A DNA stretch of 64,000 nt from contig NZ_JAHSTT010000010.1 of assembly GCF_019145205.1 (NCBI RefSeq), forward strand, positions 62,001 to 126,000, in the 5' to 3' direction. Below the pieces are notes generated by a model. It did not search any database. It was not told where the DNA came from and was given only the letters and a program-made list of their open reading frames with translations. Shown here piece after piece: positions 8,801-17,105 of this stretch (its first letter is position 1; the number at the start of each line of letters is the position of its first letter). A program made the position numbers and the translations under genes. Origin of the DNA: Pseudomonas khavaziana. GTDB lineage: Bacteria; Pseudomonadota; Gammaproteobacteria; Pseudomonadales; Pseudomonadaceae.

Positions 8801-10104
8801 TGGGCATTGAATGCATTTTGCACCACCTGCATTTCAATCTGGGTGGGCGCGATGTCACCGGCTCTCAACAGCCCATGGACGACTCCCCAATTGCTCAAGG
8901 CTTTATGCTGGATATGCTGGGTGAGCGGGGCGCCAACATCGATCGCCTCTGCGGCGGCGAGCACCTGGCTGTAGCTCATCGTGAGTACGCGCCCTGGGGA
9001 GTGGGCCTCCAGCTTGGCTGCCGCGATTGCCAGTTGTGTCCATGGGATACTGCCGTACGTCACGTTGGCCGGGATGTCCTTGACCCGGTATTCAGGTGCG
9101 ACCCTTGCCAGCAGCATGCGGGCTGCAAGGTCGGCCGATTGCGGGGTGGCTCGCCCCTTGGTCACCAGATAGCGGCTCAAGCCGTCAATTACCAGTGCAG
9201 CCGGCTTATGCCAGAACTGTCGCTGCCCCAGGTCAAAGCCGGCAACGCTATTGCGAGCCGGGGTACCCAGGGATTCCGGATCCAGGCCAAGATGGATCGC
9301 TGCCAGCAAGTAGTCATTGCTGCTGGCTTCTGTCGCAATGCCTCCCAACTGGGTTTGTATAGCCTGCCCCAATGCTTGTGCCTTGGCCGAGCCCAGCAGT
9401 GTTTCCATCGCTGAGCTGGGGTATTTGAAGTCATCGTTGGAGAGGTTCGCGGCTGACAGCAGATAGCCCAGTACCCCTTTTTGTTTGTCGGCCAATGGCA
9501 GTCCGGGCACCGTCGAGTCGGGTGCATTGAGCAGGTCGATGATGGTTTGTTTGTCCTGCATTGCCAGCGGCGTCGGCCATGACAGCGCCCCGCTGAAATT
9601 ACCCAACGGGTGGGTGTGCACCTGTTGGATAGCGCGCTGATACAGCGTGATCAACTCAGCCAGGGTTTTCGGCACGTTCAAGCCGCTGCCGCTGAGGAAG
9701 GTGTGAAGCTTGACGACGCTGGTTGGAGTCAGGTTGTGTTTCTCGTAATAGCTGGAGAGTTCACAGATCGGCAGTGAAAGGCTGTTCAACTGCGCTTCCA
9801 GTTGTGCTTCAAGCCGGCTTTGCTGTGCGCTGGACAAGTCCCCTGGAAAGGCTCCGGTCAGTTCTTCAAGGAGCGGCAGCAGTTTTGCAGCCAGCTCTTT
9901 CCAGTTGCAGTATTCAGCAAAGGCTTTTTTAAGGGCTGAGGGGTTGTCGAGTTCGTCAGGGCTTGGATCGTTGGCCGCGACAGCGGGCCGGTTGTTGAGG
10001 GGGTTGGACTGAAAACCGGTGAGAACTGTAGCGGCTGATGGAGAGTTGTGCCCGGTCAGAGCTGTGGCAGGCAGGTGGGTAAGCACAGGGTTAAGATCAT
10101 TCAT
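5869..10104 (-). CDS. Giant putative toxin with C-terminal TcdA/TcdB-like (GT44) glycosyltransferase domain
   Basis: A 1411-residue protein with no signal peptide. The first 700 residues are Ala/Leu/Gln-rich and unrecognised. A hydrophobic, Gly-rich stretch at about 725-775 (around IPFRSAIVNFMQGNVGEGLF) could insert into membranes. The C-terminal 320 residues carry glycosyltransferase hallmarks of the large clostridial toxins: IHYFWAGGEIP at about 1106, AATSDVARYPLMNKYGG near 1197, and DTDD at 1215-1218, the DXD metal/nucleotide-sugar motif. Family knowledge suggests transfer of a sugar to a host protein such as a Rho GTPase; that is inference. It is convergent with the acetyltransferase, and no secretion genes or immunity gene are adjacent. 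Confidence 0.85.
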   Translation of the reverse strand: MNDLNPVLTHLPATALTGHNSPSAATVLTGFQSNPLNNRPAVAANDPSPDELDNPSALKKAFAEYCNWKELAAKLLPLLEELTGAFPGDLSSAQQSRLEAQLEAQLNSLSLPICELSSYYEKHNLTPTSVVKLHTFLSGSGLNVPKTLAELITLYQRAIQQVHTHPLGNFSGALSWPTPLAMQDKQTIIDLLNAPDSTVPGLPLADKQKGVLGYLLSAANLSNDDFKYPSSAMETLLGSAKAQALGQAIQTQLGGIATEASSNDYLLAAIHLGLDPESLGTPARNSVAGFDLGQRQFWHKPAALVIDGLSRYLVTKGRATPQSADLAARMLLARVAPEYRVKDIPANVTYGSIPWTQLAIAAAKLEAHSPGRVLTMSYSQVLAAAEAIDVGAPLTQHIQHKALSNWGVVHGLLRAGDIAPTQIEMQVVQNAFNAQQSALQATSTALATPIPSRETMALELLRAEFPGVPDSVFKARNILKANLTPGRPGRFPGNHSMLDIVMQGDKVKHDDKEHWLTQDKRIPINEFCEKSASGKLTVADAFTERYNQTITELEKGHTGLTQYLISNLPPEDKQNFEYGQLEFFHTNEYKIGTDFSTKTLTKRGHTLDVKTTRDGQVNVYRIDTSAGTVSKHNHLIDQYSPPYGKLDRRDANRLYRTVQFNPFEDEHAKQSKEKATVSQIPQVFNSERTNYIAKVFAKSLDLHNDDLREHASGMTSYDKSAAADDAIGDFFLNLIPFRSAIVNFMQGNVGEGLFDLGLDVVGLVTLGAGKAAQAGKVLTKGVTSLKAASKTVRFLGGAALEALNPLGGAGDLLKGASRLVWSKGKSAVNFLRGASGSYDVLKEAGKQHAVVAVGTYKLLDHTEETGAVLRNGNWYDYDVAKGQPYGTPLKDFRPGIVAAADELKVLNPPALRDYAVDISPDRLQVKGLQSNIYKDHNGKEFIKIDHRFYQSKLKDGQRVIQHPNAGHPDLAVRDLGGRGWELSATANRLLGGESWSAWKLNENTYIVPIDDIKIHTDSPYPYVINYQGMNYATTFDTKVGAWSAGVGNTKGTTPEYFWRSAKNKWQRGSLENYQSAKKIADHNFRFIEAPAPAILQMPKNIRPVPQDIHYFWAGGEIPDRLIKNIAANTDKMPGFKSIVHVDADTPELFQAIKLKLAKDAPGVTAMNLHEEEFFQSLKNTELYSYFRKGQGKNLAATSDVARYPLMNKYGGIYLDTDDAIKGAVGSAGLNAGDSDILVSRPVAHKLTDYKPFFNTSNFATQPNNPVIAEMITEMNQRFTKNKAYFEANRPTIDKNPKGGFDYTSDFLEYEGKIFETVGPNMFDDVLKSRRPDIYDAGFDGMSKEKMQQGKHGFTPGKPFNLEDDTRQYYASKGLTEPDGLQQSVREAKKHYRAYRDQLQISVGAEHSWINS

Positions 10105-10259
10105 GGAAACCGTTCCTTAGTTTCATATTCGTCTGATAGAAAGCGGAATTGGCGCTTCCTTACAGCGATTGGGTGTAAAAAACTTCGGACGAGGTTCCCG
10201 TCACACCTCTACCGGATGTGTCGGGTACAGCACGAGAAAAAGAAGGTGTGGGAGGAGCG

Positions 10260-11177
10260 TCAGGGTGCGGGCGTGCCAAGCGAAGCGCCGGTCAGCAAGG
10301 CTTCGGCTTTGTGCATGACAATCTCCAGCAGCGCGTTTAGCGCCGGCGTGGGTGATGCGTTCTTCAAAGTCAGTGCGTAAAGGATGACAGGGATGGGAGG
10401 AGATAACGGGCAGCTATCCAGCCCGGATTCCCGCGCGCCAGCTGCGGTGAACGAGTCGACAATCGCCAGGCCTTCCCCGGCTTCCACCATGCTGCGCATC
10501 ATCTGGTAGGTCTGCACCCGCGTTTGTACCACTGGTAACGGGCGCAGGGCTTGCAGCTTGGCGTCCAGCAGGCGGCTGAGCGGGTCATGCCCCTCAAGCC
10601 CGATCAGCGACTGCCCGGCCAGGTCCTGCAATGCAATGTACTTTTGCTTGGGTTTGAGCCAGCCATGGGGCGCGAGCAATTGCAATTTGCCCTGGGCCAG
10701 TACGGTGCTTTGGATTTGCGCATGGTCCGGATCATGCAGGCTCAGGCCCACATCGGCTTCGTGCAGCAGCAGGCTCTTGACGATCTCCCGGGTCGGCTGG
10801 CTCGACAGGTTGCACGGGGTGTCCTGGAAGCGTCGGCGCAATATGGCAATGCTTTGCGGCAACAGTTGGTTGGCCAGCGGTGGGGTGCACAGCGCGCGCA
10901 GTGTCGGGGCGTGATGGTGTTTCAAACGGCTGGCCATGCGTTGTACCGGCTCGAGCGCTTCGTACAGCGCGCCAATATCTGCCTGCAACTCCAGGGTCTC
11001 GCGCGTCGCCTGCAGGCGGCCGCGTACACTGGCGAACAACATGAACCCCAATTGCAACTCGGCATCCTTGAGGGTGGCGTCTACCTCGCCCACGGGGAGT
11101 TGCAACCACTCGGCGGCCGTGCCGAGGTGCCCGGTCTGCAAGATGGCCTGAATCACTTCGATATGACGTAAACGCAT
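10260..11177 (-). CDS. LysR-family transcriptional regulator
   Basis: A 305-residue LysR-type regulator. The N-terminus (MRLRHIEVIQAILQTGHLGTAAEWL) aligns with the LysR winged helix, but the recognition-helix region (LPVGEVDATLKDAELQLG) lacks the usual SQPAVS core. The effector domain spans about 90-290. It lies upstream of, and in the same direction as, the GT44 toxin gene with 155 bases between, so it could be co-transcribed with or regulate that gene; this is inference. The target and inducer are unknown. Confidence 0.85.
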   Translation of the reverse strand: MRLRHIEVIQAILQTGHLGTAAEWLQLPVGEVDATLKDAELQLGFMLFASVRGRLQATRETLELQADIGALYEALEPVQRMASRLKHHHAPTLRALCTPPLANQLLPQSIAILRRRFQDTPCNLSSQPTREIVKSLLLHEADVGLSLHDPDHAQIQSTVLAQGKLQLLAPHGWLKPKQKYIALQDLAGQSLIGLEGHDPLSRLLDAKLQALRPLPVVQTRVQTYQMMRSMVEAGEGLAIVDSFTAAGARESGLDSCPLSPPIPVILYALTLKNASPTPALNALLEIVMHKAEALLTGASLGTPAP

Positions 11178-11361
11178 GGCCGGAGTCTATGTGCAGCGCG
11201 ATGGGGATTCAATGGTGCAAGGCTTTGTGCGCAAAAAAGACTGCACGGGTCGCCCTGGCCTATGGCGTTCGGTCACGACCTCACTAGAATGGCGCATCTG
11301 ATCAGCAACGACCAATGCCGGTGTTCCGGTACTTAAAACAATAAACAGGTCTGGTCTCAAA

Positions 11362-11700
11362 ATGCCTCTACCCTCGACATTCTTCGGGGTGACGGCCAAG
11401 CAACTACTGGTCCTGGTGACCTTGGGATGCGTGGCGGCTTACCTCTTCAATGATTACGCTGAACCCACGCCGGAAAACCGCGCACTGGAAACCTTTATCC
11501 GTTCCCAGGAACAGGTGGGTGAACAGGTGGGCGCGGTGCTGGGCATTACCCTGATTCGGCAGGTGGAGGCCTATCCCGCCTATAACGCGTCGGGCTACAA
11601 GCGTTCCATGTACGCCGTCGAGGGGGAGCGAGGGCGACTCGTCGTGACGCTCAAGCAAGGCGAGCAGGGAATTGAAGTGACGGATATCCGCAAGCCCTGA
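11362..11700 (+). CDS. Small membrane-anchored protein, function unknown
   Basis: A 112-residue protein with one N-terminal hydrophobic segment (KQLLVLVTLGCVAAYLF, about residues 13-29) and a soluble C-terminal domain predicted to be periplasmic. The soluble part (residues 40-112) ends in alternating beta-strand-like sequence (GRLVVTLKQGEQGIEVTDI), reminiscent of small cytochrome-oxidase-assembly-like (Coa1) domains; this resemblance is weak. It is divergent from the LysR gene, with 184 bases between. An inverted repeat (GCCCAGTC/GACTGGGC) follows the stop at about 11706-11741 and could be a weak terminator. Confidence 0.7.
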   Translation: MPLPSTFFGVTAKQLLVLVTLGCVAAYLFNDYAEPTPENRALETFIRSQEQVGEQVGAVLGITLIRQVEAYPAYNASGYKRSMYAVEGERGRLVVTLKQGEQGIEVTDIRKP

Positions 11701-11761
11701 TCCTCCAGCCCAGTCGCCGCCAGCACGCGCGGGGACTGGGCGGGTGGATAAGGGCTGGAAC

Positions 11762-11998
11762 TTATGAGGCGAGGGTGGTTTGCGATTCGCGGACGATAAT
11801 GGTCCCCGACTGGGTCAACTTGAATTCATCGCCTTCCAGTTTTTCTACACGGTCGCCAATGGCCAGCTTGTAGGTAGTGGAGGGCGCCGACCCAACCAGG
11901 TCGCCTTGCGCCGGGTTGGATTCCTGGAACTCATGCACCGAATAAACGCGACCTTCCGCGTCTCTGGCATGGAACTGTCCGACTAGTACTGCTGCCAT
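11762..11998 (-). CDS. Conserved small protein, function unknown
   Basis: A 78-residue soluble protein beginning MAAVLVGQFHARDAEGR, rich in beta-strand-like segments (YSVHEFQE, YKLAIGDRVEKLEGDEFKL, TIIVRES). The start at 11998 is preferred because AGAGG lies about 10 bases upstream; the frame stays open to an ATG at 12052. No family is recognised. It is divergent from the FMN reductase gene. Confidence 0.7.
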   Translation of the reverse strand: MAAVLVGQFHARDAEGRVYSVHEFQESNPAQGDLVGSAPSTTYKLAIGDRVEKLEGDEFKLTQSGTIIVRESQTTLAS

Positions 11999-12226
11999 CT
12001 GTTTAGAACCTCTGGAGATAAACACTCGATTTGCGGTTCTGTAGACCGTCAAGGAGCGGGGTAGTTTACCTATAAGAAAAAAATACTATTCGCTGGTGTT
12101 TTCAGACGCTTCCTACGCAATCGCTTGCAAAGAAAACGCCGGGAAAATCACCGGGAACCTCTGGTGAACACGCCGGGAAGCCTCTATAACTACCAGCTCC
12201 TTTATTCAGAAGTCGGGAAAACCTCA

Positions 12227-12784
12227 ATGAGCAAGGTCTACACGATCGCCGTCCTGGTGGGCAGCTTGAGAAAAGAGTCGATCAACCGCAAGGTCGCCCT
12301 GGCGCTGGCAGAGCTGGCCCCCGCCAATCTCAAGTTGAACATTATTGAAATCGGCGATTTGCCGCTCTACAACGAAGACCTCGAGGGAGCAACACCGCCC
12401 GCAGCCTACAGTAATTTCCGCAAACAGGTGAGTTCATCCGACGCAGTGCTGTTCGTGACCCCCGAATACAACCGCTCCGTACCCGCTCCGTTGAAGAACG
12501 CCATTGACGTGGGTTCGCGTCCTTATGGGCAAAGTGTCTGGGGCGGCAAGCCGGGGGCCATCATCAGTGTGTCGCCGGGTGCGATGGGCGGTTTCGGCGC
12601 CAACCACCACTTGCGCCAGTCGCTGGTGTTCCTGGATGTGTGGTGCATGCAGCAGCCGGAAGCCTACCTGGGCGGAGCGGGCAGCGTGTTCGACGAGGCG
12701 GGCAAAGTCTCGGAAAGGTCCAAGCCGTTTCTGCAGGCCTTTATCGATGCCTACGGCAAGTGGGTGGAAAAACAGAAGGCCTGA
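12227..12784 (+). CDS. NAD(P)H-dependent FMN reductase (ChrR-like flavodoxin-fold)
   Basis: A 185-residue quinone/FMN reductase of the NADPH-dependent FMN reductase family (ChrR, YieF type). The phosphate-binding loop is VGSLRKESINRK near residue 10. Other flavin-binding segments are TPEYNRSVPAPLKNAIDVGSR around residue 75 and SPGAMGGFGANHHLRQ around 115, all diagnostic. Such enzymes reduce quinones, chromate or azo compounds and limit oxidative stress. The start at 12227 follows the usual family N-terminus; the frame is open upstream to 12125 without family similarity. A REP palindrome and the convergent poxB gene follow. Confidence 0.9.
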   Translation: MSKVYTIAVLVGSLRKESINRKVALALAELAPANLKLNIIEIGDLPLYNEDLEGATPPAAYSNFRKQVSSSDAVLFVTPEYNRSVPAPLKNAIDVGSRPYGQSVWGGKPGAIISVSPGAMGGFGANHHLRQSLVFLDVWCMQQPEAYLGGAGSVFDEAGKVSERSKPFLQAFIDAYGKWVEKQKA

Positions 12785-12802
12785 TTTGGCAATGAGTTCA
12801 AG

Positions 12803-12825
12803 TGTGGGAGCGAGCCCCTCCCACA
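12803..12825. repeat. REP palindrome between FMN reductase and poxB
   Basis: The palindrome TGTGGGAG...CTCCCACA with a GCGAGCCC core lies in the 47-base gap between two convergent stops and may act as a bidirectional transcription barrier. It belongs to the same REP family as the other copies in this window. Confidence 0.8.
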
Positions 12826-12831
12826 TTTTGT

Positions 12832-14556
12832 CTATCGCAGCCAGTTAGTCCGCGCCAGCTCAATCACCTCATCCCCACGCCCGCTCATCACCGCCTTGAG
12901 CATATACAGGCTGAACCCCTTGGCCTGTTCCAGCTTGATACTCGGCGGCATCACCAACTCTTGAGTGGCGGTCACCACGTCCACCAGCACCGGGCCGTCA
13001 TGGGCCAGGGCGCGGCGCAAGGCCGGTTCCAGGTCTTCGGATTGCTCCACACGAATAGCCAGGATGCCCATGGCATTGGACATGGCTGCGAAGTCGGGGT
13101 TTTTCAGCTCAGTGCCGGTGTCCAGGTAACCAGCGGCTTTCATCTCCATGGCGACAAAACCCAGGGAGGAGTTGTTGAACACAATGAGTTTGACCGGCAG
13201 TTTCAATTGCGCCAGTGAAATGAAATCCCCCATCAGCATGGTGAACCCGCCGTCACCGGACATCGAGATCACCTGGCGCCCGGGGAATGCCGCCTGGGCG
13301 CCGATCGCCTGGGGCATGGCGTTGGCCATCGAGCCATGGTTGAACGAGCCGATCAGCCGGCGCTTGCCGTTCATCTTCAAATAGCGCGCAGCCCATACCG
13401 TGGGGGAACCGACGTCGGCGGTAAAGATCGCATCATCGTCGGCCAGTTCGCTGAGCAGGCGCGCCACGTACTGGGGATGGATCGGTCGGTTGGCCTTGGA
13501 CGGTTGCGCCAGGTCATCCAGACCTTGGCGGGCTTTTTCGTAGTGCTTCAACGAAGCATCGAGGAAGCTGCGATCGGTCTTGCGGGTCAGGCGCGGCAGC
13601 AGCGCGTCGATGGTTTCACTGACATCGGCGGCGATGCCCAGGTCCAACGTCGCACGGCGTCCCAGGGCCTGAGGGTCGCGGTCGACCTGGATGATCCTGG
13701 CGTCGGTCGGGTAAAACTGGCGGTAGGGGAAGTCTGTGCCGAGCATGATCAAGGTGTCGCAATCGAGCATGGCGTGGTAACCGGAGCTGAAACCGATCAG
13801 GCCGGTCATGCCGACGTCGAACGGGTTATCCCATTCCACGTGCTCCTTGCCCCGCAGCGCATGCACCACTGGTGCCCCGAGGGCGTCGGCCAAGGCCACC
13901 ACCTGGTCGTGGGCGCCGGCACAGCCGCTGCCGCACAGCAGGGTGACTTTCTTGCTGTCCTGCAGGATCTCGCTGAAGCGTTGCAGGTCCTGCTCAGCAG
14001 GCAAAGTGCGCGGCGCATGCAGGGCCGGCCAGGGCTTGAGCGTGTCTTCGACTTCCAGCAGCGACACATCCCCCGGAATCACCACCACCGCCACGCCGCG
14101 ATTGAGGATCGCCGAGCGCATGGCCCGGTGCAGCACCTGGGGCATCTGTTCGGGGTTGCTGACCAGCTCGATAAAGTGGCTGCACTCCTTGAACAGCTCC
14201 TGGGGATGGGTTTCCTGAAAATAATTCAGGCCAATCTCCGACGATGGAATTTGCGCGGCAATCGCCAGCACCGGCACGTGGTTGCGATGGCAGTCGAACA
14301 AGCCATTGATCAAATGCAGGTTGCCCGGCCCGCAGCTGCCGGCACACACGGTCAACTCACCGGTAGCAGCGGCTTCGGCGCCAGCGGCAAAGGCCGCGAC
14401 TTCCTCATGGCGCACGTGCATCCACTCAATGCTGTCCATGCTGCGCAGTGCGTCGGTCAAGCCATTGAGGCTGTCGCCGGTCAGGCCCCAGATGCGCTTG
14501 ATGCCCGCCTGTTCAAGGGTGGTCGCCAGCTGCTGGGCCAGGTTGATTTTCGCCAT
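12832..14556 (-). CDS. poxB: Pyruvate dehydrogenase (quinone), thiamine-diphosphate dependent
   Basis: Peripheral membrane flavoenzyme that decarboxylates pyruvate to acetate and CO2 and passes electrons to ubiquinone. The 574-residue length is close to E. coli PoxB (572). The catalytic Glu motif HVRHEEVAAFAA is near residue 48, CAGSCGPGNLHLINGL near 70, and the ThDP-binding GDGGFTMLMGDF with NNSSLG near 430-460. The C-terminus resembles the membrane-binding tail. The start at 14556 gives MAKINLAQQL; an ATG four codons upstream is less typical. It appears to be a single-gene unit. In E. coli poxB is RpoS-controlled; that is not shown here. Confidence 0.93.
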   Translation of the reverse strand: MAKINLAQQLATTLEQAGIKRIWGLTGDSLNGLTDALRSMDSIEWMHVRHEEVAAFAAGAEAAATGELTVCAGSCGPGNLHLINGLFDCHRNHVPVLAIAAQIPSSEIGLNYFQETHPQELFKECSHFIELVSNPEQMPQVLHRAMRSAILNRGVAVVVIPGDVSLLEVEDTLKPWPALHAPRTLPAEQDLQRFSEILQDSKKVTLLCGSGCAGAHDQVVALADALGAPVVHALRGKEHVEWDNPFDVGMTGLIGFSSGYHAMLDCDTLIMLGTDFPYRQFYPTDARIIQVDRDPQALGRRATLDLGIAADVSETIDALLPRLTRKTDRSFLDASLKHYEKARQGLDDLAQPSKANRPIHPQYVARLLSELADDDAIFTADVGSPTVWAARYLKMNGKRRLIGSFNHGSMANAMPQAIGAQAAFPGRQVISMSGDGGFTMLMGDFISLAQLKLPVKLIVFNNSSLGFVAMEMKAAGYLDTGTELKNPDFAAMSNAMGILAIRVEQSEDLEPALRRALAHDGPVLVDVVTATQELVMPPSIKLEQAKGFSLYMLKAVMSGRGDEVIELARTNWLR

Positions 14557-14867
14557 GAAGAACTCCAATCGTCAGTGAGTTGAAAAGCTGCTGATCAGTA
14601 GAGGACAGTTCGATTACGGCGAATGCTCACCCTTTAGTGTGAAGATTGCTTCATGTCTACGCGGTATCGGCGGGGGCGCCGGGGGATGACCCACCGGCCG
14701 CGTACCAGCGCCATGCACGCGGCGACGTTGGCTTTGGTCGGCAGGGGAGTGTTCAGGCTAGGCTGTTTTTATGAATGTCGGTGAGCTATGTTCGATGTGA
14801 CAGAAGGGGAGGGGCGTCGATTGGAATAAGCCCGGCTCACCAAAATTTGCAGAGCCAAGCAGGACCC
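14557..14867. other. Intergenic region upstream of poxB
   Basis: About 310 bases between poxB and the REPIN. No convincing open reading frame with a ribosome site was seen. It should contain the leftward poxB promoter. No operator could be assigned by eye. Confidence 0.5.
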
Positions 14868-14963
14868 AATGTGGGAGGGGGCTTGCCCCCGATAACGGTG
14901 GATCAGCCAACGAATCTGTTGACTGGTACTCCGTCATCGGGTGCAAGCCCCCTCCCACATTTT
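14868..14963. repeat. REPIN: two REPs in inverted orientation
   Basis: Two REP sequences face each other: GTGGGAGGGGGCTTGCCCCC at 14871-14890 and its complement form at 14943-14959, with about 50 bases between. This is the typical mobile doublet (REPIN) of fluorescens-group genomes, thought to be moved in trans by a RAYT transposase. No RAYT gene is in the window. It sits between poxB and the 3' end of the DUF934 gene. Confidence 0.85.
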
Positions 14964-14968
14964 GGTAC

Positions 14969-15463
14969 TCAGCGCCGGCGAAACAGCGGCAGCGGCTCGT
15001 CCGTCGCAGCCTGGTAGGTCACCGAGAAGTCCTTGAGGCTTTCCAGCGCTTCATACGGGTCTTTGTCGGCGCGCAAGGCGAAGGCATCGAACCCGCAACG
15101 GCGCAGGTAGAACAACTGGTCGCGCAACACATCGCCAATTGCGCGTAATTCACCCTTGTAGCCATAACGGTCACGCAGCAGGCGGGCATTGGAGTAGTTG
15201 CGTCCGTCGGTGAAGGCCGGGAAGTTCAGGGCGATGACCTGGAAATGTTCCACGTCATCACCGATTTCCTCGGCCTCTTCGTCGGCGTCCAGCCACACGC
15301 CCAGGCCACCGTCGCGGGCCTTGAGGGCGTGGCCGTGTTCGCGCCACAGAGCCAGCGGCACGATCAGGTCATCGCAGTTGGAGATGCCGTCGAAGCTCGC
15401 GTCCTTGGGCAGCAGGTGCCAGGTTTCGTCGACGACTTCGTTGTTCTTAATGATTCGCTGCAT
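14969..15463 (-). CDS. DUF934 protein linked to sulfite reductase
   Basis: A 164-residue protein of the DUF934 family, found in many proteobacteria directly after cysI and presumed to help sulfite reduction. It starts MQRIIKNNEVVDETW, includes VPLALWREHGHAL near residue 35, and has the well-conserved NFPAFTDGRNYSNARLLRDR around residue 95. The ATG at 15463 has GGAG eight bases upstream. It overlaps the end of cysI by 17 bases, so the two are translationally coupled. The biochemical role is unknown. Confidence 0.88.
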   Translation of the reverse strand: MQRIIKNNEVVDETWHLLPKDASFDGISNCDDLIVPLALWREHGHALKARDGGLGVWLDADEEAEEIGDDVEHFQVIALNFPAFTDGRNYSNARLLRDRYGYKGELRAIGDVLRDQLFYLRRCGFDAFALRADKDPYEALESLKDFSVTYQAATDEPLPLFRRR

Positions 15464-17105
15464 AGACGCGCTCCTTGAACAGGTCGATGCCGATGCGCTG
15501 GTAGGTGTCGATGAAACGCTCATCTTCGGTGCGCTGTTCGATGTACACGTCGATCAGCTTGCCGATCACCTCCGGCATGGCTTCCTGGGCGAAGGATGGG
15601 CCGAGGATCTTGCCCAGGCTCGCATCGCGGCTGGCGCTGCCACCCAGGGACACTTGGTAGAATTCTTCGCCTTTCTTGTCCACGCCCAGGATGCCGATAT
15701 GGCCGACATGGTGGTGACCACAGGCATTCATGCAACCGGAAATGTTCAGGTCCAGCTCGCCGATATCGAACAGGTAATCCAGGTCGTCGAAACGGCGCTG
15801 GATCGATTCGGCAATCGGGATCGACTTGGCGTTGGCCAGGGAGCAGAAATCGCCGCCCGGGCAGCAGATGATATCGGTCAACAGGCCAATATTCGGCGTG
15901 GCGAAACCGCCTTCGCGCAACTCGCCCCACAGGGTGAACAGTTGGCTCTGCTCAACGTCCGCGAGAATGATGTTTTGCTCGTGGGAAGTGCGCAACTGGC
16001 CGAAGCTGTAGCGCTCGGCCAGGTCGGCGACAGCGTCCAGCTGCTTGTCAGTGATATCGCCGGGGGCAACGCCGGTGGGTTTCAGTGACAGCGTCACGGC
16101 GACGTAGCCCGGCTTCTTGTGCGCCAGTGTATTGCGTGTGCGCCAGCGGGCGAAGCCTGGGTGCTGCTGGTCGAGTGCAGCCAGCTCGGCATCCTGGTTG
16201 CTCAGGGCCTTGTACTCAGGGTCGACGAAATGCTTGGCCACGCGGTGCACTTCGGCTTCGGTCAGGGTGGTCTGGCCGCCGCGCAGGTGTTCCATCTCGG
16301 CATCGACTTTCTGGGCGAATACCTCAGGGGTCAGCGCCTTGACCAGGATCTTGATCCGGGCCTTGTATTTGTTGTCGCGACGGCCATAGCGGTTATAGAC
16401 CCGCAGAATCGCATCGAGGTAGCTCAACAGGTCCTGCCACGGCAGGAACTCGTTGATAAACGCGCCGACCACCGGGGTACGACCGAGGCCGCCACCCACC
16501 AGCACGCGGAAACCCAGCTCGCCGGCGGCGTTGTGCACCGGCTCCAGGCCGATATCGTGCACTTCGATGGCCGCGCGGTCGGACGTGGAGCCGTTGATGG
16601 CGATCTTGAACTTGCGCGGCAGGTAAGCGAATTCCGGGTGGAAGGTGGTCCACTGGCGGACGATTTCACACCAGGGGCGCGGATCGATCAACTCGTCGGC
16701 AGCGACGCCGGCAAATTGGTCGGTGGTCACGTTGCGCAGGCAGTTACCGCTGGTCTGAATGGCGTGCATCTGCACGGTGGCCAGTTCAGCCAGGATGTCC
16801 GGCACATCTTCCAGGGCCGGCCAGTTGAACTGCACGTTCTGGCGGGTACTGATGTGGGCATAGCCTTTGTCGAAGTCGCGGGCGATCTTGGCCATCATCC
16901 GCGCCTGGCGCGAAGTGAGCTGGCCATAGGGCACGGCGACCCGCAGCATCGGCGCAAAGCGCTGTACATAAAGGCCATTTTGCAGGCGCAGAGGGCGGAA
17001 CTCTTCTTCGCTCAGTTCACCTGCTAAGTAGCGTCGGGTCTGATCACGGAACTGCTTGACGCGGTCCTCGATGATGCGCTGATCGTATTCGTCGTATACG
17101 TACAT
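15447..17105 (-). CDS. cysI: Sulfite reductase hemoprotein (siroheme / 4Fe-4S)
   Basis: Assimilatory sulfite reductase catalytic subunit, reducing sulfite to sulfide for cysteine synthesis. The 552-residue protein starts MYVYDEYDQRIIEDRV. It contains two nitrite/sulfite reductase half-domains and the [4Fe-4S]-siroheme cysteines in CCPGGDFCSLA near residue 412 and SGCMNACGHHHVGHIG near 457. HISTRQNVQFNW near residue 90 is typical of the Pseudomonas/ferredoxin-type branch. The frame is open to 17192, but family start and similarity favour 17105. No cysJ flavoprotein is adjacent, consistent with the one-subunit enzyme. It is followed by DUF934 with a 17-base overlap. Confidence 0.93.
   Translation of the reverse strand: MYVYDEYDQRIIEDRVKQFRDQTRRYLAGELSEEEFRPLRLQNGLYVQRFAPMLRVAVPYGQLTSRQARMMAKIARDFDKGYAHISTRQNVQFNWPALEDVPDILAELATVQMHAIQTSGNCLRNVTTDQFAGVAADELIDPRPWCEIVRQWTTFHPEFAYLPRKFKIAINGSTSDRAAIEVHDIGLEPVHNAAGELGFRVLVGGGLGRTPVVGAFINEFLPWQDLLSYLDAILRVYNRYGRRDNKYKARIKILVKALTPEVFAQKVDAEMEHLRGGQTTLTEAEVHRVAKHFVDPEYKALSNQDAELAALDQQHPGFARWRTRNTLAHKKPGYVAVTLSLKPTGVAPGDITDKQLDAVADLAERYSFGQLRTSHEQNIILADVEQSQLFTLWGELREGGFATPNIGLLTDIICCPGGDFCSLANAKSIPIAESIQRRFDDLDYLFDIGELDLNISGCMNACGHHHVGHIGILGVDKKGEEFYQVSLGGSASRDASLGKILGPSFAQEAMPEVIGKLIDVYIEQRTEDERFIDTYQRIGIDLFKERVYAANH

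Noticed and set aside
14868..14963. Possible CRISPR-like direct repeats
   Set aside because: The repeats are inverted REP pairs with a palindromic core, not regularly spaced direct repeats with unique spacers, and no cas gene is present.
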